From Longispora albida DSM 44784 (GTDB lineage: Bacteria > Actinomycetota > Actinomycetes > Mycobacteriales > Micromonosporaceae): DNA of 64,000 nt. Position numbers and translations under genes: made by a program. Every line of letters starts with the position of its first letter. The stretch's first letter is position 1. This document shows positions 43,331 to 52,099 of this stretch, piece by piece. Where the stretch lies: assembly GCF_000379825.1 (NCBI RefSeq), contig NZ_KB903837.1:132762-196761 (forward strand), in the 5' to 3' direction. The notes beneath the pieces were generated by a model that was not told where the DNA came from, ran no database searches, and worked only from the letters and a program-made list of their open reading frames with translations.

Positions 43331-44626
43331 ATGTCGACCTGGCTCGACCGGGACGCGGCGGCCGTCTGGCACCCGTTCACCCAGCACAGCGCGTGGCTGG
43401 AGGACGAACCGACCGTAGTGGACCGGGCGGAGGGTCCGTGGCTCTTCGACACCGAGGGGAACAAGTACCTCGACGGGGTGTCCTCGCTGTGGGTGACGAC
43501 CTTCGGGCACCGTAACCCGGAGATCGACGCCGCGATCGTCGCGCAGCTCGGCAAGCTCGACCACTCGACCTTCCTCGGCGCCACGCACACGCCGGGCATC
43601 GAGCTGGCCGAGATGCTGCTGGAGATCACGCCGGGCCTGGACAAGGTGTTCTACGCCGGCGACGGTTCCAGCGCCGTCGAGGCCGGCCTGAAGATCGCCT
43701 ACCAGTACTCGGTGCAGACCGGCCAGCCCCGGCCGCTGTTCGTGCACCTGTCCGAGGCGTACCACGGCGACACGCTCGGCGCGGTCAGCGTCGGCGGCAT
43801 GAAGCTCTTCCACGCCACGTACCGGCCGCTGCTGCTGAACACCGCCACGATCGGCTCGCCCGGCCTGCGCGCCGAGGGCCAGACGCCCGAGGACCGGGCC
43901 GCCGAGGTCATCGCCGAGCTCGAAGCCGTCATGGCCGAGCGAGGCTCCGAGGTGTGCGCGATCGTGCTGGAGCCGATGGTGCAGGCCGCCGCCGGCATGC
44001 TCACGTACCACGAGTCCTTCCTGGCCGCGGCCCGCCGGCTCGCCGACCAGTACGGCGCGCTGCTGATGGTGGACGAGGTCGCTACCGGCATCGCCCGGAC
44101 CGGCCCGATGTGGGCGCACAGCCACGCCGGGATCACGCCGGACCTGCTGACCTGCGGTAAGGGCATCACCGCCGGGTACCTGCCGCTGTCGGCGGTGCTC
44201 GCCACGAACAAGGTGTACGACGCTTTCGTCGGCGCTCCGGACAAGACGTTCTTCCACGGTCACACCTACACCGCGAACCCGCTGGCCTGCGCCGCAGCCA
44301 TCGCGAACCTGAGGCTGGCCAAGCAGTACGACCTGCCGGCGATGGCGACGGCCCTCGGCGACCACATGGGCAGGCTCCTCAAGCCGCTGGGCGACAGCCC
44401 GGCCGTCAAGGAGATCCGCCGGATCGGCACCATGACCGGCGTCGAGGTCCAGTCCGCAGGCCACCGGACGGGCTTCGAGGTCTGCCGGGCAGCCCGCCGC
44501 CGTGGCGTGTGGCTGCGCCCGCTCGGCGACACGGTCGTCATCATGCCCCCGCTGAACCTGGAGCCGGCCGAGACCGAGCTGATGATCGGTGCCCTGGCCG
44601 AGGCGGTCGACGAGGTCGTCCGGTGA
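43331..44626 (+). CDS. bioA: adenosylmethionine-8-amino-7-oxononanoate aminotransferase
   Basis: A 431-residue PLP-dependent class III aminotransferase converting KAPA to DAPA with SAM as amino donor. Features are WHPFTQHSAW near the start, GDGSSAVEAGLKIA, VDEVATGIARTG and the PLP lysine Lys277 in CGKGITAGYLPLS. ATG at 43331 has a GTGGGGGG ribosome site 5 bases upstream; ATG 43328 or GTG 43304 are alternatives. Only about 50 bases separate it from bioB, so both promoters and any operator are in that gap. Confidence 0.96.
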   Translation: MSTWLDRDAAAVWHPFTQHSAWLEDEPTVVDRAEGPWLFDTEGNKYLDGVSSLWVTTFGHRNPEIDAAIVAQLGKLDHSTFLGATHTPGIELAEMLLEITPGLDKVFYAGDGSSAVEAGLKIAYQYSVQTGQPRPLFVHLSEAYHGDTLGAVSVGGMKLFHATYRPLLLNTATIGSPGLRAEGQTPEDRAAEVIAELEAVMAERGSEVCAIVLEPMVQAAAGMLTYHESFLAAARRLADQYGALLMVDEVATGIARTGPMWAHSHAGITPDLLTCGKGITAGYLPLSAVLATNKVYDAFVGAPDKTFFHGHTYTANPLACAAAIANLRLAKQYDLPAMATALGDHMGRLLKPLGDSPAVKEIRRIGTMTGVEVQSAGHRTGFEVCRAARRRGVWLRPLGDTVVIMPPLNLEPAETELMIGALAEAVDEVVR

Positions 44627-44642
44627 CCCGCACGGACATCCT

Positions 44643-45734
44643 GTGACCTGGGAACGGCTCGAACGCAAGGCGGCGCTGCGGGCCAAGGCCGGCCTGACCC
44701 GGCGCACGGCCCCCCGTGACGGCGACGCGATCGACCTGGCCGGGAACGACTATCTCGGCCTGTCCCGCCATCCCCAGGTGATCACGGCCGCGGCCAAGGC
44801 CCTCACGCGGTACGGGCTGGGCGCGACCGGCTCGCGGCTCGTGCGGGGTACGACGGCCGAGCACGAGAAGCTGGAGTCGGAGCTGGCGGAGTGGACCGGC
44901 TTCGGCTCGGCCCTCGTCTACTCCTCCGGGTACCTGGCGAATCTCGGCATCCTCAAGGCGCTGTCGAGTAAGCGGACCCGGCTGCTCGCCGACGCGCACG
45001 CGCACGCATCGCTGATCGACGGGTGCCGGGCGTCGGGCGCGACGGTGGAGGTGATCGAGCACAACTCGGTACCGTCCACACTGGACGCCGACTGCATCGT
45101 CGTCGTCGAGTCGATCTACTCCGTCGACGGCGACCTCGCCCCGCTCGCCGAGCTGCACGCCGCCTGCCGTTCGGCCGGGGCGCTGCTCCTGGTCGACGAC
45201 GCGCACGGCCTCGGAGTGATCGGCCAGCAGGGCTCCGGGGGAGCGGCCGACGCGGGGATCGCCGGCGAGCCCGACGTGATCGTCACCGCCACGCTGTCCA
45301 AGGCGCTCGGCGCGGCCGGCGGCGTCGTACTCGGCCCGGCAGCCCTCCGCGCGCACCTGGTCGACACCGGCCGGACGTTCATCTACGACACGGCACCGCC
45401 ACCCGCCGTCGTGGCCGGTGCCCGCGCGGCACTGCACCTCGCGCGCGGCTTCGAGCTGGCCCGTGGCGTGCTCCACGAACGGGCGGCCAAAGCTGCCGTC
45501 GCCCTCGGCGTACCGGAACCGGCCGGGGGAGTGCTCTCCGTCCCGGCCCCGTCGCCGCAGGCCGCCGTGGACTGGGCGGCAGACTGCCGGATCCAGGGCG
45601 TGGCTGTCGGCTGCTTCCGGCCGCCGTCGACGCCGGACGGCACCGCACGGCTGCGGCTGACCATCAACGCAGGCGTACCCAATCATGATTTTGATCGTGC
45701 TCTGGAGGTGGTGAGCGAGTGCGCTCCCTCGTGA
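44643..45734 (+). CDS. bioF: 8-amino-7-oxononanoate synthase
   Basis: A 363-residue PLP enzyme that condenses pimeloyl thioester with alanine to KAPA. The PLP lysine is Lys220 in TATLSKALGA. Motifs AGNDYLGLSRHP, YSSGYLANLG, ESIYSVDGD and DDAHGLGV agree. GTG at 44643 starts the domain. It follows bioA by 16 bases and overlaps bioD by 16 bases. Confidence 0.96.
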   Translation: MTWERLERKAALRAKAGLTRRTAPRDGDAIDLAGNDYLGLSRHPQVITAAAKALTRYGLGATGSRLVRGTTAEHEKLESELAEWTGFGSALVYSSGYLANLGILKALSSKRTRLLADAHAHASLIDGCRASGATVEVIEHNSVPSTLDADCIVVVESIYSVDGDLAPLAELHAACRSAGALLLVDDAHGLGVIGQQGSGGAADAGIAGEPDVIVTATLSKALGAAGGVVLGPAALRAHLVDTGRTFIYDTAPPPAVVAGARAALHLARGFELARGVLHERAAKAAVALGVPEPAGGVLSVPAPSPQAAVDWAADCRIQGVAVGCFRPPSTPDGTARLRLTINAGVPNHDFDRALEVVSECAPS

Positions 45735-46342
45735 TCGTGACCGGGACGGACACCGGGGTCGGCAAGACCATCGTCACGGCGGCGCTCGCCGCGAAGGCCG
45801 CAGCCGCAGGCCGTTCGGTGATCATGGTCAAGCCGGCCCAGACCGGCGGGGATGACGACGCCGGAGTCGTCGCCCGGCTCGCCGGGGTGGAGACGGTGAC
45901 CCTGGCCAGCTATCCCGACCCGCTCGCCCCGCTCGCCGCGGCCCGGGTCTCCGGCCTGCCGCCGCTGCCGATGCGGGAGGTGGTCAAGGCCGTGGAAGGC
46001 CTCAACCACGATCTCGTGCTGATCGAGGGAGCCGGCGGTCTGCTCGTCCAGCTCGGCGAGGACGGCTGGACCATCGCGGACCTGGCCCAGGAGCTGGGCG
46101 CCCGCGTGGTCGTGGTCGCACGGGCCGGCCTGGGCACTCTCAACCACACCGCGCTCACCCTCGAAGCCCTCGAACGCCGGGGCCTGGAGGCCGGAGTGAT
46201 CATCGGGGCCTGGCCCGCCGAGCCGGAGCTGGTCCACCGCACCAACCGCGAGGACCTGCCCCCGCTGATCGGCGCGGTCCCGGAGAACGCTGACGCGCTC
46301 ACCCCGGAAGAGTTCCGGGCCGGCGCGCAGCACTGGGTCTGA
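45719..46342 (+). CDS. bioD: dethiobiotin synthetase
   Basis: A 207-residue ATP-dependent carboxylase closing the ureido ring of dethiobiotin. P-loop GTDTGVGKT is at 9-17, the substrate lysine in VKPAQTG and IEGAGGLLVQL in the central block. GTG at 45719 lies inside the end of bioF. A hairpin terminator follows the stop. With bioA, bioF and bioB it completes the late biotin pathway in the window; pimeloyl supply genes are not here. Confidence 0.95.
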   Translation: MRSLVIVTGTDTGVGKTIVTAALAAKAAAAGRSVIMVKPAQTGGDDDAGVVARLAGVETVTLASYPDPLAPLAAARVSGLPPLPMREVVKAVEGLNHDLVLIEGAGGLLVQLGEDGWTIADLAQELGARVVVVARAGLGTLNHTALTLEALERRGLEAGVIIGAWPAEPELVHRTNREDLPPLIGAVPENADALTPEEFRAGAQHWV

Positions 46343-46351
46343 CACGCACAA

Positions 46352-46384
46352 GCCCCCTGGTAGCCACTACGGCATCCAGGGGGC
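46352..46384 (+). terminator. terminator of the bioA-bioF-bioD operon
   Basis: GCCCCCTGG (46352-46360) pairs with CCAGGGGGC (46376-46384) around a 15-base loop, 9 bases past the bioD stop. Confidence 0.75.
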
Positions 46385-46391
46385 AAAAGGC

Positions 46392-46538
46392 GACCCCCGG
46401 GGCGCTCCGCGCTTCGTGAAGCAGCGGGCCGGCTGGACTAAACCAGCACCCCGGGGGTCAGATGTCTGCTCGTGGTCACAGCACCGCGTCCGGCCTCGAC
46501 CTTCGAGAAGTCCAAGAGGACTAGCAGCTAACGAGCAG
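46392..46538 (+). ncRNA. candidate structured RNA / riboswitch-like leader (two multibranch domains)
   Basis: Domain 1: GACCCCCGGGG (46392-46402) pairs perfectly with 46449-46459 and closes a three-way junction whose arms are CCGCGCTT/AAGCAGCGG (loop CGTG) and GCTGG/CCAGC (loop ACTAAA). Domain 2: CTGCTCGT (46466-46473) pairs with ACGAGCAG (46531-46538) and encloses hairpins CTCGA/TCGAG and AGTCC/GGACT. The stretch lies between the bioD terminator and a permease gene starting at 46654. A weak stem (AGGG/CCCT) and a T6 tract at 46632-46637 just before that start suggest a plus-strand leader with attenuation. On the minus strand a CTTTTG follows domain 1, so a minus-strand small RNA is the alternative. 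I recognise no known riboswitch class. Confidence 0.5.
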
Positions 46539-46653
46539 CCACCTCAAAAGTCCGGTTGCTATACAACTCAGGACACCTCCTCTCTCTTGTCGAGGGCAAC
46601 GTTAAGGGTTTTCCCTACCGGGTGCCAAGTGTTTTTTCTTGTACCCTCGCACC

Positions 46654-47664
46654 GTGCCCGAACAGCTCGTTCTCACCGAACCCGAGCGGCCAGTCCGGCC
46701 ACCGGCGACCCGCAGGCGGGTCAGGTCGGTGGAGGTACTCGCCGCGATCCTGCTCGCAGCGCTCGCCCTGCGTGTCGTGATCGGCGAAGTCATGGGCGGC
46801 ACGCCCGTCCTCCAGAGCTGGACGACCGTCTTCGTGTCGATCGCCGTGCAGGCCGTCCCGTTCGTGGTCCTCGGTACCCTGCTGTCCGCCGCGATCACCG
46901 TTTTCGTCCCGCCGTCCTTCTTCGCGAAGGCGCTGCCCCGCCATCCCGTTCTCGCCGTACCGGTGGCCGGAGCGGCCGGTGCCGTCCTCCCCGGCTGCGA
47001 GTGCGCCTCCGTACCCGTCGCCGGGGCACTGGTCCGCCGGGGCGTGACCCCGGCTGCCGCGCTGGCCTTCCTGCTCTCCGCGCCCGCGATCAACCCGGTT
47101 GTCCTGGTCTCGACCGGGGTGGCCTTCGGCGGCGACCTGAAGATGGTCGGCGCGCGCCTGGCGGCGAGCCTGGTCACGGCGGTGCTGATGGGCTGGCTGT
47201 GGCTCCGCCTCGGCAAGGAGGACTGGCTGAGGCTGCCACGTGGGCACGAGCACCACGAGGGCGGCAAGTTCGCGGGGTTCCTGGCCGCGGCCCGGCACGA
47301 CATGACGCAGGCCGGCGGGTTCCTGGCGATCGGCGCGCTGACAGCGGCCACGCTGAACGTGACCGTGCCGCCGGAGTGGCTGCGTGCCGTCGCCGACAAC
47401 CCGGTGCTGTCGGTGCTGGCCCTGGCCGGGCTGGCGGTCATCCTGTCGATCTGCTCGGAGGCCGACGCCTTCGTCGCGGCCTCGCTGACCGAGTTCTCCT
47501 GGACGGCCAAGCTGGCCTTCCTGGTGGTCGGCCCGATGATCGACATCAAGCTGTTCGCGATGCAGATCGGCTCGTTCGGCCGGCAGTTCGCGTTCCGGTT
47601 CGCGCCGGCCACGTTCGTGGTCGCGGTGCTCGTCTCGGTCGCCGTGGGGGCGCTGCTGTGGTGA
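46654..47664 (+). CDS. UPF0718/YraQ-type permease
   Basis: A 336-residue membrane protein with about eight to ten helices in two halves. Conserved features are LPGCECASVPVAGALVRRG and CSEADAFVAAS, in which Cys and acidic residues lie in membrane segments; these mark the UPF0718/DUF318 permeases, often linked to metal or metalloid handling. A His-rich loop (GHEHHEGGKF) joins the halves. GTG at 46654 is the best start, without a strong ribosome site. It overlaps the next gene (GTGA), and such YraQ/TIGR03943 pairs recur in many bacteria, frequently under zinc control; no Zur box was found here. Confidence 0.87.
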   Translation: MPEQLVLTEPERPVRPPATRRRVRSVEVLAAILLAALALRVVIGEVMGGTPVLQSWTTVFVSIAVQAVPFVVLGTLLSAAITVFVPPSFFAKALPRHPVLAVPVAGAAGAVLPGCECASVPVAGALVRRGVTPAAALAFLLSAPAINPVVLVSTGVAFGGDLKMVGARLAASLVTAVLMGWLWLRLGKEDWLRLPRGHEHHEGGKFAGFLAAARHDMTQAGGFLAIGALTAATLNVTVPPEWLRAVADNPVLSVLALAGLAVILSICSEADAFVAASLTEFSWTAKLAFLVVGPMIDIKLFAMQIGSFGRQFAFRFAPATFVVAVLVSVAVGALLW

Positions 47665-48368
47665 GGAAAGCGACGCACTCGGTGATCCTGCTGCTGGTCG
47701 GCGGGGCACTGCTGAAGATCTCGATCGACGGCACGTACGTCAGGTACGTGAAGGAGGGCATGCTCCCGCTGCTGTACGTGGCTGGCGGGGTCCTGGTCAC
47801 CGTCGCCGTACTGAGCCTGGTGGCGGTCTACCGTGGCAAGCGGGAGGAGAGCCACGAGCACGAGCACAGTTTCGACGCGGCCTGGCTGCTCCTCCTGCCG
47901 CTGCTCGCCGTGCTGCTGGTTGCGCCGCCGGCCCTGGGCGGCTTCTCGGCGGCGCGGAGTGGCAGCGCGCTCGGTACCGCGCCGGAGAAGGCCGAGTTCC
48001 CGCCGCTGCCGGCCGGCGACCCGGTGAGGCTGTCCGTGCTGGACTACGCGAGCCGTTCCGTGTTCGACAGCGGTAAGACGCTCGGCGACCGCAGGCTCAA
48101 GCTCTCCGGCTTCCTGATGACAGCCCCCGACGGCGGCCTGTACCTGGCCCGGATGCGGATCACCTGCTGCGCGGCCGACGGCAGGCCGGTCAAGGTGGGG
48201 CTCACCGGGCAGGTGCCGGGCGGGCTCAAGGCCGACCAGTGGGTCGAGGTCACCGGGAAGTACAGCACCAGGAGCGGCAAGGACCAGATCAACGACGAGA
48301 CGATCCCGTACTTCCAGGTCGAGACGCTGACGCAGATCGCGGCCCCGAAGAAGCCGTACGAGTCATGA
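47661..48368 (+). CDS. TIGR03943-family protein
   Basis: A 235-residue protein with two or three N-terminal membrane helices, a His/Glu-rich loop (HEHEHSF) and an extracytoplasmic domain (LKLSGFLMTAPDGGLYLARM, ITCCAADGRPVKVG) of the TIGR03943/DUF1980 type, with a Cys-Cys pair. It is translationally coupled to the permease and to the gene after it. The pair may form a metal-related membrane complex; mechanism unknown. Confidence 0.83.
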   Translation: MRKATHSVILLLVGGALLKISIDGTYVRYVKEGMLPLLYVAGGVLVTVAVLSLVAVYRGKREESHEHEHSFDAAWLLLLPLLAVLLVAPPALGGFSAARSGSALGTAPEKAEFPPLPAGDPVRLSVLDYASRSVFDSGKTLGDRRLKLSGFLMTAPDGGLYLARMRITCCAADGRPVKVGLTGQVPGGLKADQWVEVTGKYSTRSGKDQINDETIPYFQVETLTQIAAPKKPYES

Positions 48369-49441
48369 CGGATCTCCGGCTGAAGATCGGCGCCGGCGTG
48401 GCCGTGGCCGCCACCATCGCCCTGCTCGCCCTCCCAGCACCGGCCACCCCGGAGGTCCGGTCCCCGGCCGGGCCGGTCACCCTCGCGGCGGCGTGGCCGA
48501 AGGCCGTCACCGGCCAGATCCCGGCCGTGCAGCCCGACGGCCAGACGTACAACCCCTCGATGCTGTTCGCCAAGGGTTCGGCGGGCATGCTCGCGCCCGA
48601 CAACAAGGCACCGTCCTTCGTGCTGCGGATCGGGGACACCTTCCGGGAACTCGTGCCTGCCGGTCAACTGTCCTCAGTGGACGCGACGGCGCTCACGGAG
48701 GCCGAGATCTTCTGGCTGCGCAGCAACACCGACGACCAGGGCAAGGTGAAGTACGCGATCTGGGCCGCGGCGCTGACCGGCGGAGCCCCGCGCGAGGTCA
48801 CGGCGGACACCGGCAGCCCGCTGCTGTTCGGCTCCGCCTGGGACTTCCAGGTCGCGAACGGCCGCCTGCACTGGGTCTCCTCCGTACCGGACACCACGAC
48901 CGTCACCGAGTTCCGCTCTGTCGCGCTGACCGGCGGCCCGGTGACCGCCAAGCGCCTGCCGGGCAGCCTGGCGCTGTCCGAGTGGCCGTGGGCGACGACG
49001 GGGCCGGTCGCACCCGGTACGCCGATCGAGGTCGTGAACGTGGAGACGGAGGCACGCCGGACGATCCCGGCGGCGGCGCAGCAGGGGCTCACCTGCGGGC
49101 CGGTGTGGTGCCGTGCGATGACGCCAGTACCGGGCGGGACGGCCCTGGAGCTGCGGAAACTCGATGGCTCGGAGCCACGCCGGATCGGCGGGGACGATGC
49201 CCAGCCGGTCGGGTTCGCCGTGGCGGCGCTGGAGCGGTTCGAGTTCTACACCACGCCGGGTACCTCCAACGCGACCGGCGTGACCCTGCGCCTGTGGCTG
49301 TACGACGTGAAGACGGGCCGGACGGTGCAGGTCGCCGCCGACACGTACAGCATCATGCACCGCGACGGCTATCTGCTCTGGTCCACCGGGGACCACGAGA
49401 CCCTGGCCTGGCATTTCCTGGATCTGCGCTCGCTGGGCTAA
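48365..49441 (+). CDS. secreted or membrane-anchored protein, possible beta-propeller
   Basis: A 358-residue protein with an N-terminal signal or anchor helix (GVAVAATIALLALPAPA) and an extracytoplasmic region rich in beta-strand repeats (YAIWAAALTGGAPREVTAD, EFRSVALTGGPVTAKRL). The repeats look like propeller blades. ATG at 48365 overlaps the previous stop (ATGA), so it belongs to the permease operon. No catalytic motif seen. Function unknown. Confidence 0.72.
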   Translation: MTDLRLKIGAGVAVAATIALLALPAPATPEVRSPAGPVTLAAAWPKAVTGQIPAVQPDGQTYNPSMLFAKGSAGMLAPDNKAPSFVLRIGDTFRELVPAGQLSSVDATALTEAEIFWLRSNTDDQGKVKYAIWAAALTGGAPREVTADTGSPLLFGSAWDFQVANGRLHWVSSVPDTTTVTEFRSVALTGGPVTAKRLPGSLALSEWPWATTGPVAPGTPIEVVNVETEARRTIPAAAQQGLTCGPVWCRAMTPVPGGTALELRKLDGSEPRRIGGDDAQPVGFAVAALERFEFYTTPGTSNATGVTLRLWLYDVKTGRTVQVAADTYSIMHRDGYLLWSTGDHETLAWHFLDLRSLG

Positions 49442-49452
49442 TCTCTGCGACC

Positions 49453-49845
49453 GTGAGTGGATCTGTTTCCTCCCGGCCGGAAGACGGCGCCCCGCTGCGG
49501 ATCTGGGACGTGGCCCGGCTGTGGGACCTGGCCCGCGACCTGCCGGTCGAGCGGGTGCCGCTGGAGGAGTTCACCGACCTCGACCGGGTCGGCTGGCACG
49601 GCACCCCGGAGAACTACGGCCGGCTCACCGTTCGTGAGCTGGTCGAGCACGCTCGCCGGATCGAGCGGGCGAGCTTCGACCACCCGGTGATCCTGTCGGC
49701 TGACGGCCACCTGCTGGACGGCTTCCACCGGCTGGCGAAGGCACACCTGCTCGGCATGACACACCTGGACGCGGTCCGTTTCCCCTCCGACCCCGAGCCG
49801 GACCGGCTGCGCCCGATGCCTGCCTGGCTCGAAGCGACCCTCTAG
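49453..49845 (+). CDS. ParB-like domain protein
   Basis: A 130-residue protein with a ParB/sulfiredoxin-like core: HPVILSADGHLLDGFHRLAK followed by AHLLGMTHLDAVRF. Related stand-alone domains occur in actinobacteria with unknown roles. There is no helix-turn-helix, so it is not a full chromosome-partition protein. GTG at 49453 lies 11 bases after the previous stop. It ends 3 bases before the convergent hydrolase gene. Confidence 0.72.
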   Translation: MSGSVSSRPEDGAPLRIWDVARLWDLARDLPVERVPLEEFTDLDRVGWHGTPENYGRLTVRELVEHARRIERASFDHPVILSADGHLLDGFHRLAKAHLLGMTHLDAVRFPSDPEPDRLRPMPAWLEATL

Positions 49846-49848
49846 GCG

Positions 49849-51024
49849 TCAGGCGGGGAAGTGCTCCCGCAGGAACTCGCCCAGCACGTGCCGGCAGATC
49901 TGCGTGCCCCAGGCGCCCCACGCGAAGTCGAAGATGTGCTCGGCGTACGGGATCGAGACCAGCTTGTGCGGCACTCCAGCCCTGGTGAGGGCCGCGTCCA
50001 GCTCCGGTGACTGGTCGTAGGGGACGATGTGGTCGCGCTTGCCGTGCATGAGCAGGGTCGGCGGCAGCCCCGGCCGGACGTAGGTGATCGGTGATCCGGC
50101 CCTGTACCGGTCGGGCACCTGGTCCGGCTTGCCGCCGTTGTAGTTCTGCGCCCAGGTCCGTACCTGCGGGAATCCGCTCTCCTCCCACACCTGGGCGTTG
50201 TCGACCGGAGGGTAGAAGACCGCGACGGCCCTGACGGAGGTGTCGGTGACGGCGCAGCTGGGCTTGACCCGGTCGTCGGAGTACGCACCCATCAGCGACA
50301 GGTTCCCGCCGGCCGAGCCGCCGGCCAGCATCACCCGGGCCGGGTCGACCTTGTACTCGCCAGCGTGTGCCTTGACCCAGCCGACCGCGCACTTCACGTC
50401 GCCGGGAGCCTGGTCCCAGCGAGGCGGCGGGGCGAGCCGGTAGTCGATGGCGAAGACGGCGTACCCGCGCTCGTTGAGCCACTTGTGCCACAACGGAGCC
50501 TCGCCACGGTCGCCGACGTTCCAGCCGCCGCCGTGTACCCACACGACAGCCGCGCGGGGAGCCGCGGCCTCGCCAGCCGGGAGCTTCACGTCGAGCTTGA
50601 GCTGCTGGCCGTCCACTTCGTTGTAGACGACGCTGGCCGGCTCGACCGGCTTGCCGGTGTTGTCCCCGCCGTCGAGGTACGCGCCGAGCGACAGGGACGC
50701 GCCGTACCGGTCGGCGGCCCGCCACACGGCGACGACCGGTACGCAGGCCGCGATGGTGGTGATGACGGCGATGGCTCCGGCCACGGCTCCGGTACGCCGC
50801 GCGCCGTCCCGGTAGAGGTAGGCGGCCAGGCCGGCCGTCAGGAGCCCTGCGGGGATCAGGTACAGGCCCTGGCTGTTCAGGAGGCTGTTCACCAGGATCA
50901 GCGGCCAGGGGATCGCCCGGGACACGATGACGAAGGTGAACAGTGCCAGGACCAGGGCCAGTACCCAGGCAACGACCATCAGCGCGACACGCCCGACCCG
51001 TCTCATGCCTCCACGATGACGCAC
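49849..51024 (-). CDS. membrane-anchored alpha/beta hydrolase (BD-FAE-like esterase)
   Basis: A 391-residue protein with three or four N-terminal hydrophobic helices (about 12-110) and an esterase domain: HGGGW oxyanion motif, nucleophile in LAGGSAGGN, Asp in HGKRDHIVPYD, and His in PYAEHIFDFA. The catalytic part is probably outside the membrane. An internal ATG at 51006 is an alternative start. Substrate unknown. Confidence 0.87.
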   Translation of the reverse strand: MRHRGGMRRVGRVALMVVAWVLALVLALFTFVIVSRAIPWPLILVNSLLNSQGLYLIPAGLLTAGLAAYLYRDGARRTGAVAGAIAVITTIAACVPVVAVWRAADRYGASLSLGAYLDGGDNTGKPVEPASVVYNEVDGQQLKLDVKLPAGEAAAPRAAVVWVHGGGWNVGDRGEAPLWHKWLNERGYAVFAIDYRLAPPPRWDQAPGDVKCAVGWVKAHAGEYKVDPARVMLAGGSAGGNLSLMGAYSDDRVKPSCAVTDTSVRAVAVFYPPVDNAQVWEESGFPQVRTWAQNYNGGKPDQVPDRYRAGSPITYVRPGLPPTLLMHGKRDHIVPYDQSPELDAALTRAGVPHKLVSIPYAEHIFDFAWGAWGTQICRHVLGEFLREHFPA

Positions 51025-51050
51025 GGCGGGGGGATATGGGTGGTAATGCG

Positions 51051-51665
51051 CTATCCGCCCACGCCGATGTGGGTCCGGCTGTGCGCGGGGCGCTCGATCT
51101 CGTCGAGTACCGCGACCGCGAAGTCGGGATAGGAGACCCGGCTGCCCGCGTCACCGGCCGTGATCGTGTACCGGCCGGTCCGCCCGCCAGCGTGGTCGAA
51201 GTCCCCGGCCGGGCTCAGCACGACCCACTCGGCACCGGAGGCGGCGAGCGCAGCGGTACCGGCAGCGTGCCCGAGGTAGAACCCCCGGTACTCCTGGGGA
51301 TAGCCGGGCGTGTCCATGAGCAGCGTCCCGGTGGCGTCCGCGAGAACGGAAGCCAGGCCGACGCTGACCACCCGCTCCACAGTGGACGAAGCTAGGGCCT
51401 TGGCGGCGGCCGGGAAGAACGTACCGGGATCGGCGGCCAGGTCGGCTGCGGCGTTGACGGCGATGTCGTGCCCGGCGGCGGCAGCCGGGTCGGCCACGTC
51501 CCCGGCACGGACGGTGACGCCTGCCGCAGCCAGGCCTGCGTGCCTGGCCGGGTCGCGGACCACCGCCGTCACCTGGTGGCCACGGCTCGCCGCCTCCGCG
51601 ACGATCGCCCGCCCGGCCCGGCCGCCAGCCCCGAACACCACAATCTGCTTCTTCGTGTCAGTCAT
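51051..51665 (-). CDS. NAD(P)H-binding oxidoreductase (atypical SDR)
   Basis: A 204-residue Rossmann-fold protein with GAGGRAGRAI near the start and a central VVSVGLASVL segment, typical of NmrA/NAD(P)-binding proteins that pair with HxlR regulators. It probably reduces or senses a quinone or aldehyde, as in similar pairs. It is divergent from the HxlR gene across a 57-base region with an inverted repeat. Confidence 0.88.
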   Translation of the reverse strand: MTDTKKQIVVFGAGGRAGRAIVAEAASRGHQVTAVVRDPARHAGLAAAGVTVRAGDVADPAAAAGHDIAVNAAADLAADPGTFFPAAAKALASSTVERVVSVGLASVLADATGTLLMDTPGYPQEYRGFYLGHAAGTAALAASGAEWVVLSPAGDFDHAGGRTGRYTITAGDAGSRVSYPDFAVAVLDEIERPAHSRTHIGVGG

Positions 51666-51687
51666 GACGGGGACGCTATCGGGGGGC

Positions 51688-51709
51688 CTGGTTACCTTCC
51701 GGGTACCAG
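51688..51709. promoter_or_regulatory. candidate HxlR operator
   Basis: CTGGTTACC (51688-51696) and GGGTACCAG (51701-51709) form an imperfect inverted repeat with a 4-base spacer in the divergent gap. HxlR-type regulators commonly bind such sites. Confidence 0.55.
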
Positions 51710-51722
51710 CTAGCCTGGCAGG

Positions 51723-52085
51723 GTGCGCGCGCCCCTTGATCCAGACATGTTCGACCCCGTGTGCCCGTCCGACCTGTCGCCGATCCGGTTCGCCGACAAG
51801 TGGGGCGGCATGGTGATCCGCTGCCTGGAAGGCGGCCCGCGCCGGTTCTCCGAGCTGCGGGTGCCGTTGCGCGGTATCACGGCCAAGGTGCTGACGCAGT
51901 CACTGCGCACACTGGAACGCGACGGGCTGATCAGCCGTACCGAGATGGCCGGCCCGATCCGCCACGTCGAGTACGAGCTGACAGCCCTCGGCCGGAGCAT
52001 GCTCGCCCCGATGGACGTGGCCTGCGCGTGGACGGCCGAACACTGGGACGAGCTGATCGACGCCCGCGAGGCGGCGGCATCCTGA
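51723..52085 (+). CDS. HxlR-family transcriptional regulator
   Basis: A 120-residue winged-helix regulator with the family pattern FADKWGGMVIRCLEGGPRRF, LRGITAKVLTQSLRTLERDG and YELTALGRSM. Cys17 (FDPVCPSDL) lies near the N-terminus where redox-sensing members carry a reactive Cys. GTG at 51723. It likely controls the divergent oxidoreductase gene through the inverted repeat between them. Confidence 0.92.
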   Translation: MRAPLDPDMFDPVCPSDLSPIRFADKWGGMVIRCLEGGPRRFSELRVPLRGITAKVLTQSLRTLERDGLISRTEMAGPIRHVEYELTALGRSMLAPMDVACAWTAEHWDELIDAREAAAS

Positions 52086-52099
52086 GAGGAACAGGCACA

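Noticed and set aside
46470-46500. T-box or other known riboswitch in the leader before the YraQ gene
   Set aside because: GCACCGCG resembles part of a T-box, but the full T-box and specifier stem are not present, and the gene is not amino-acid related.
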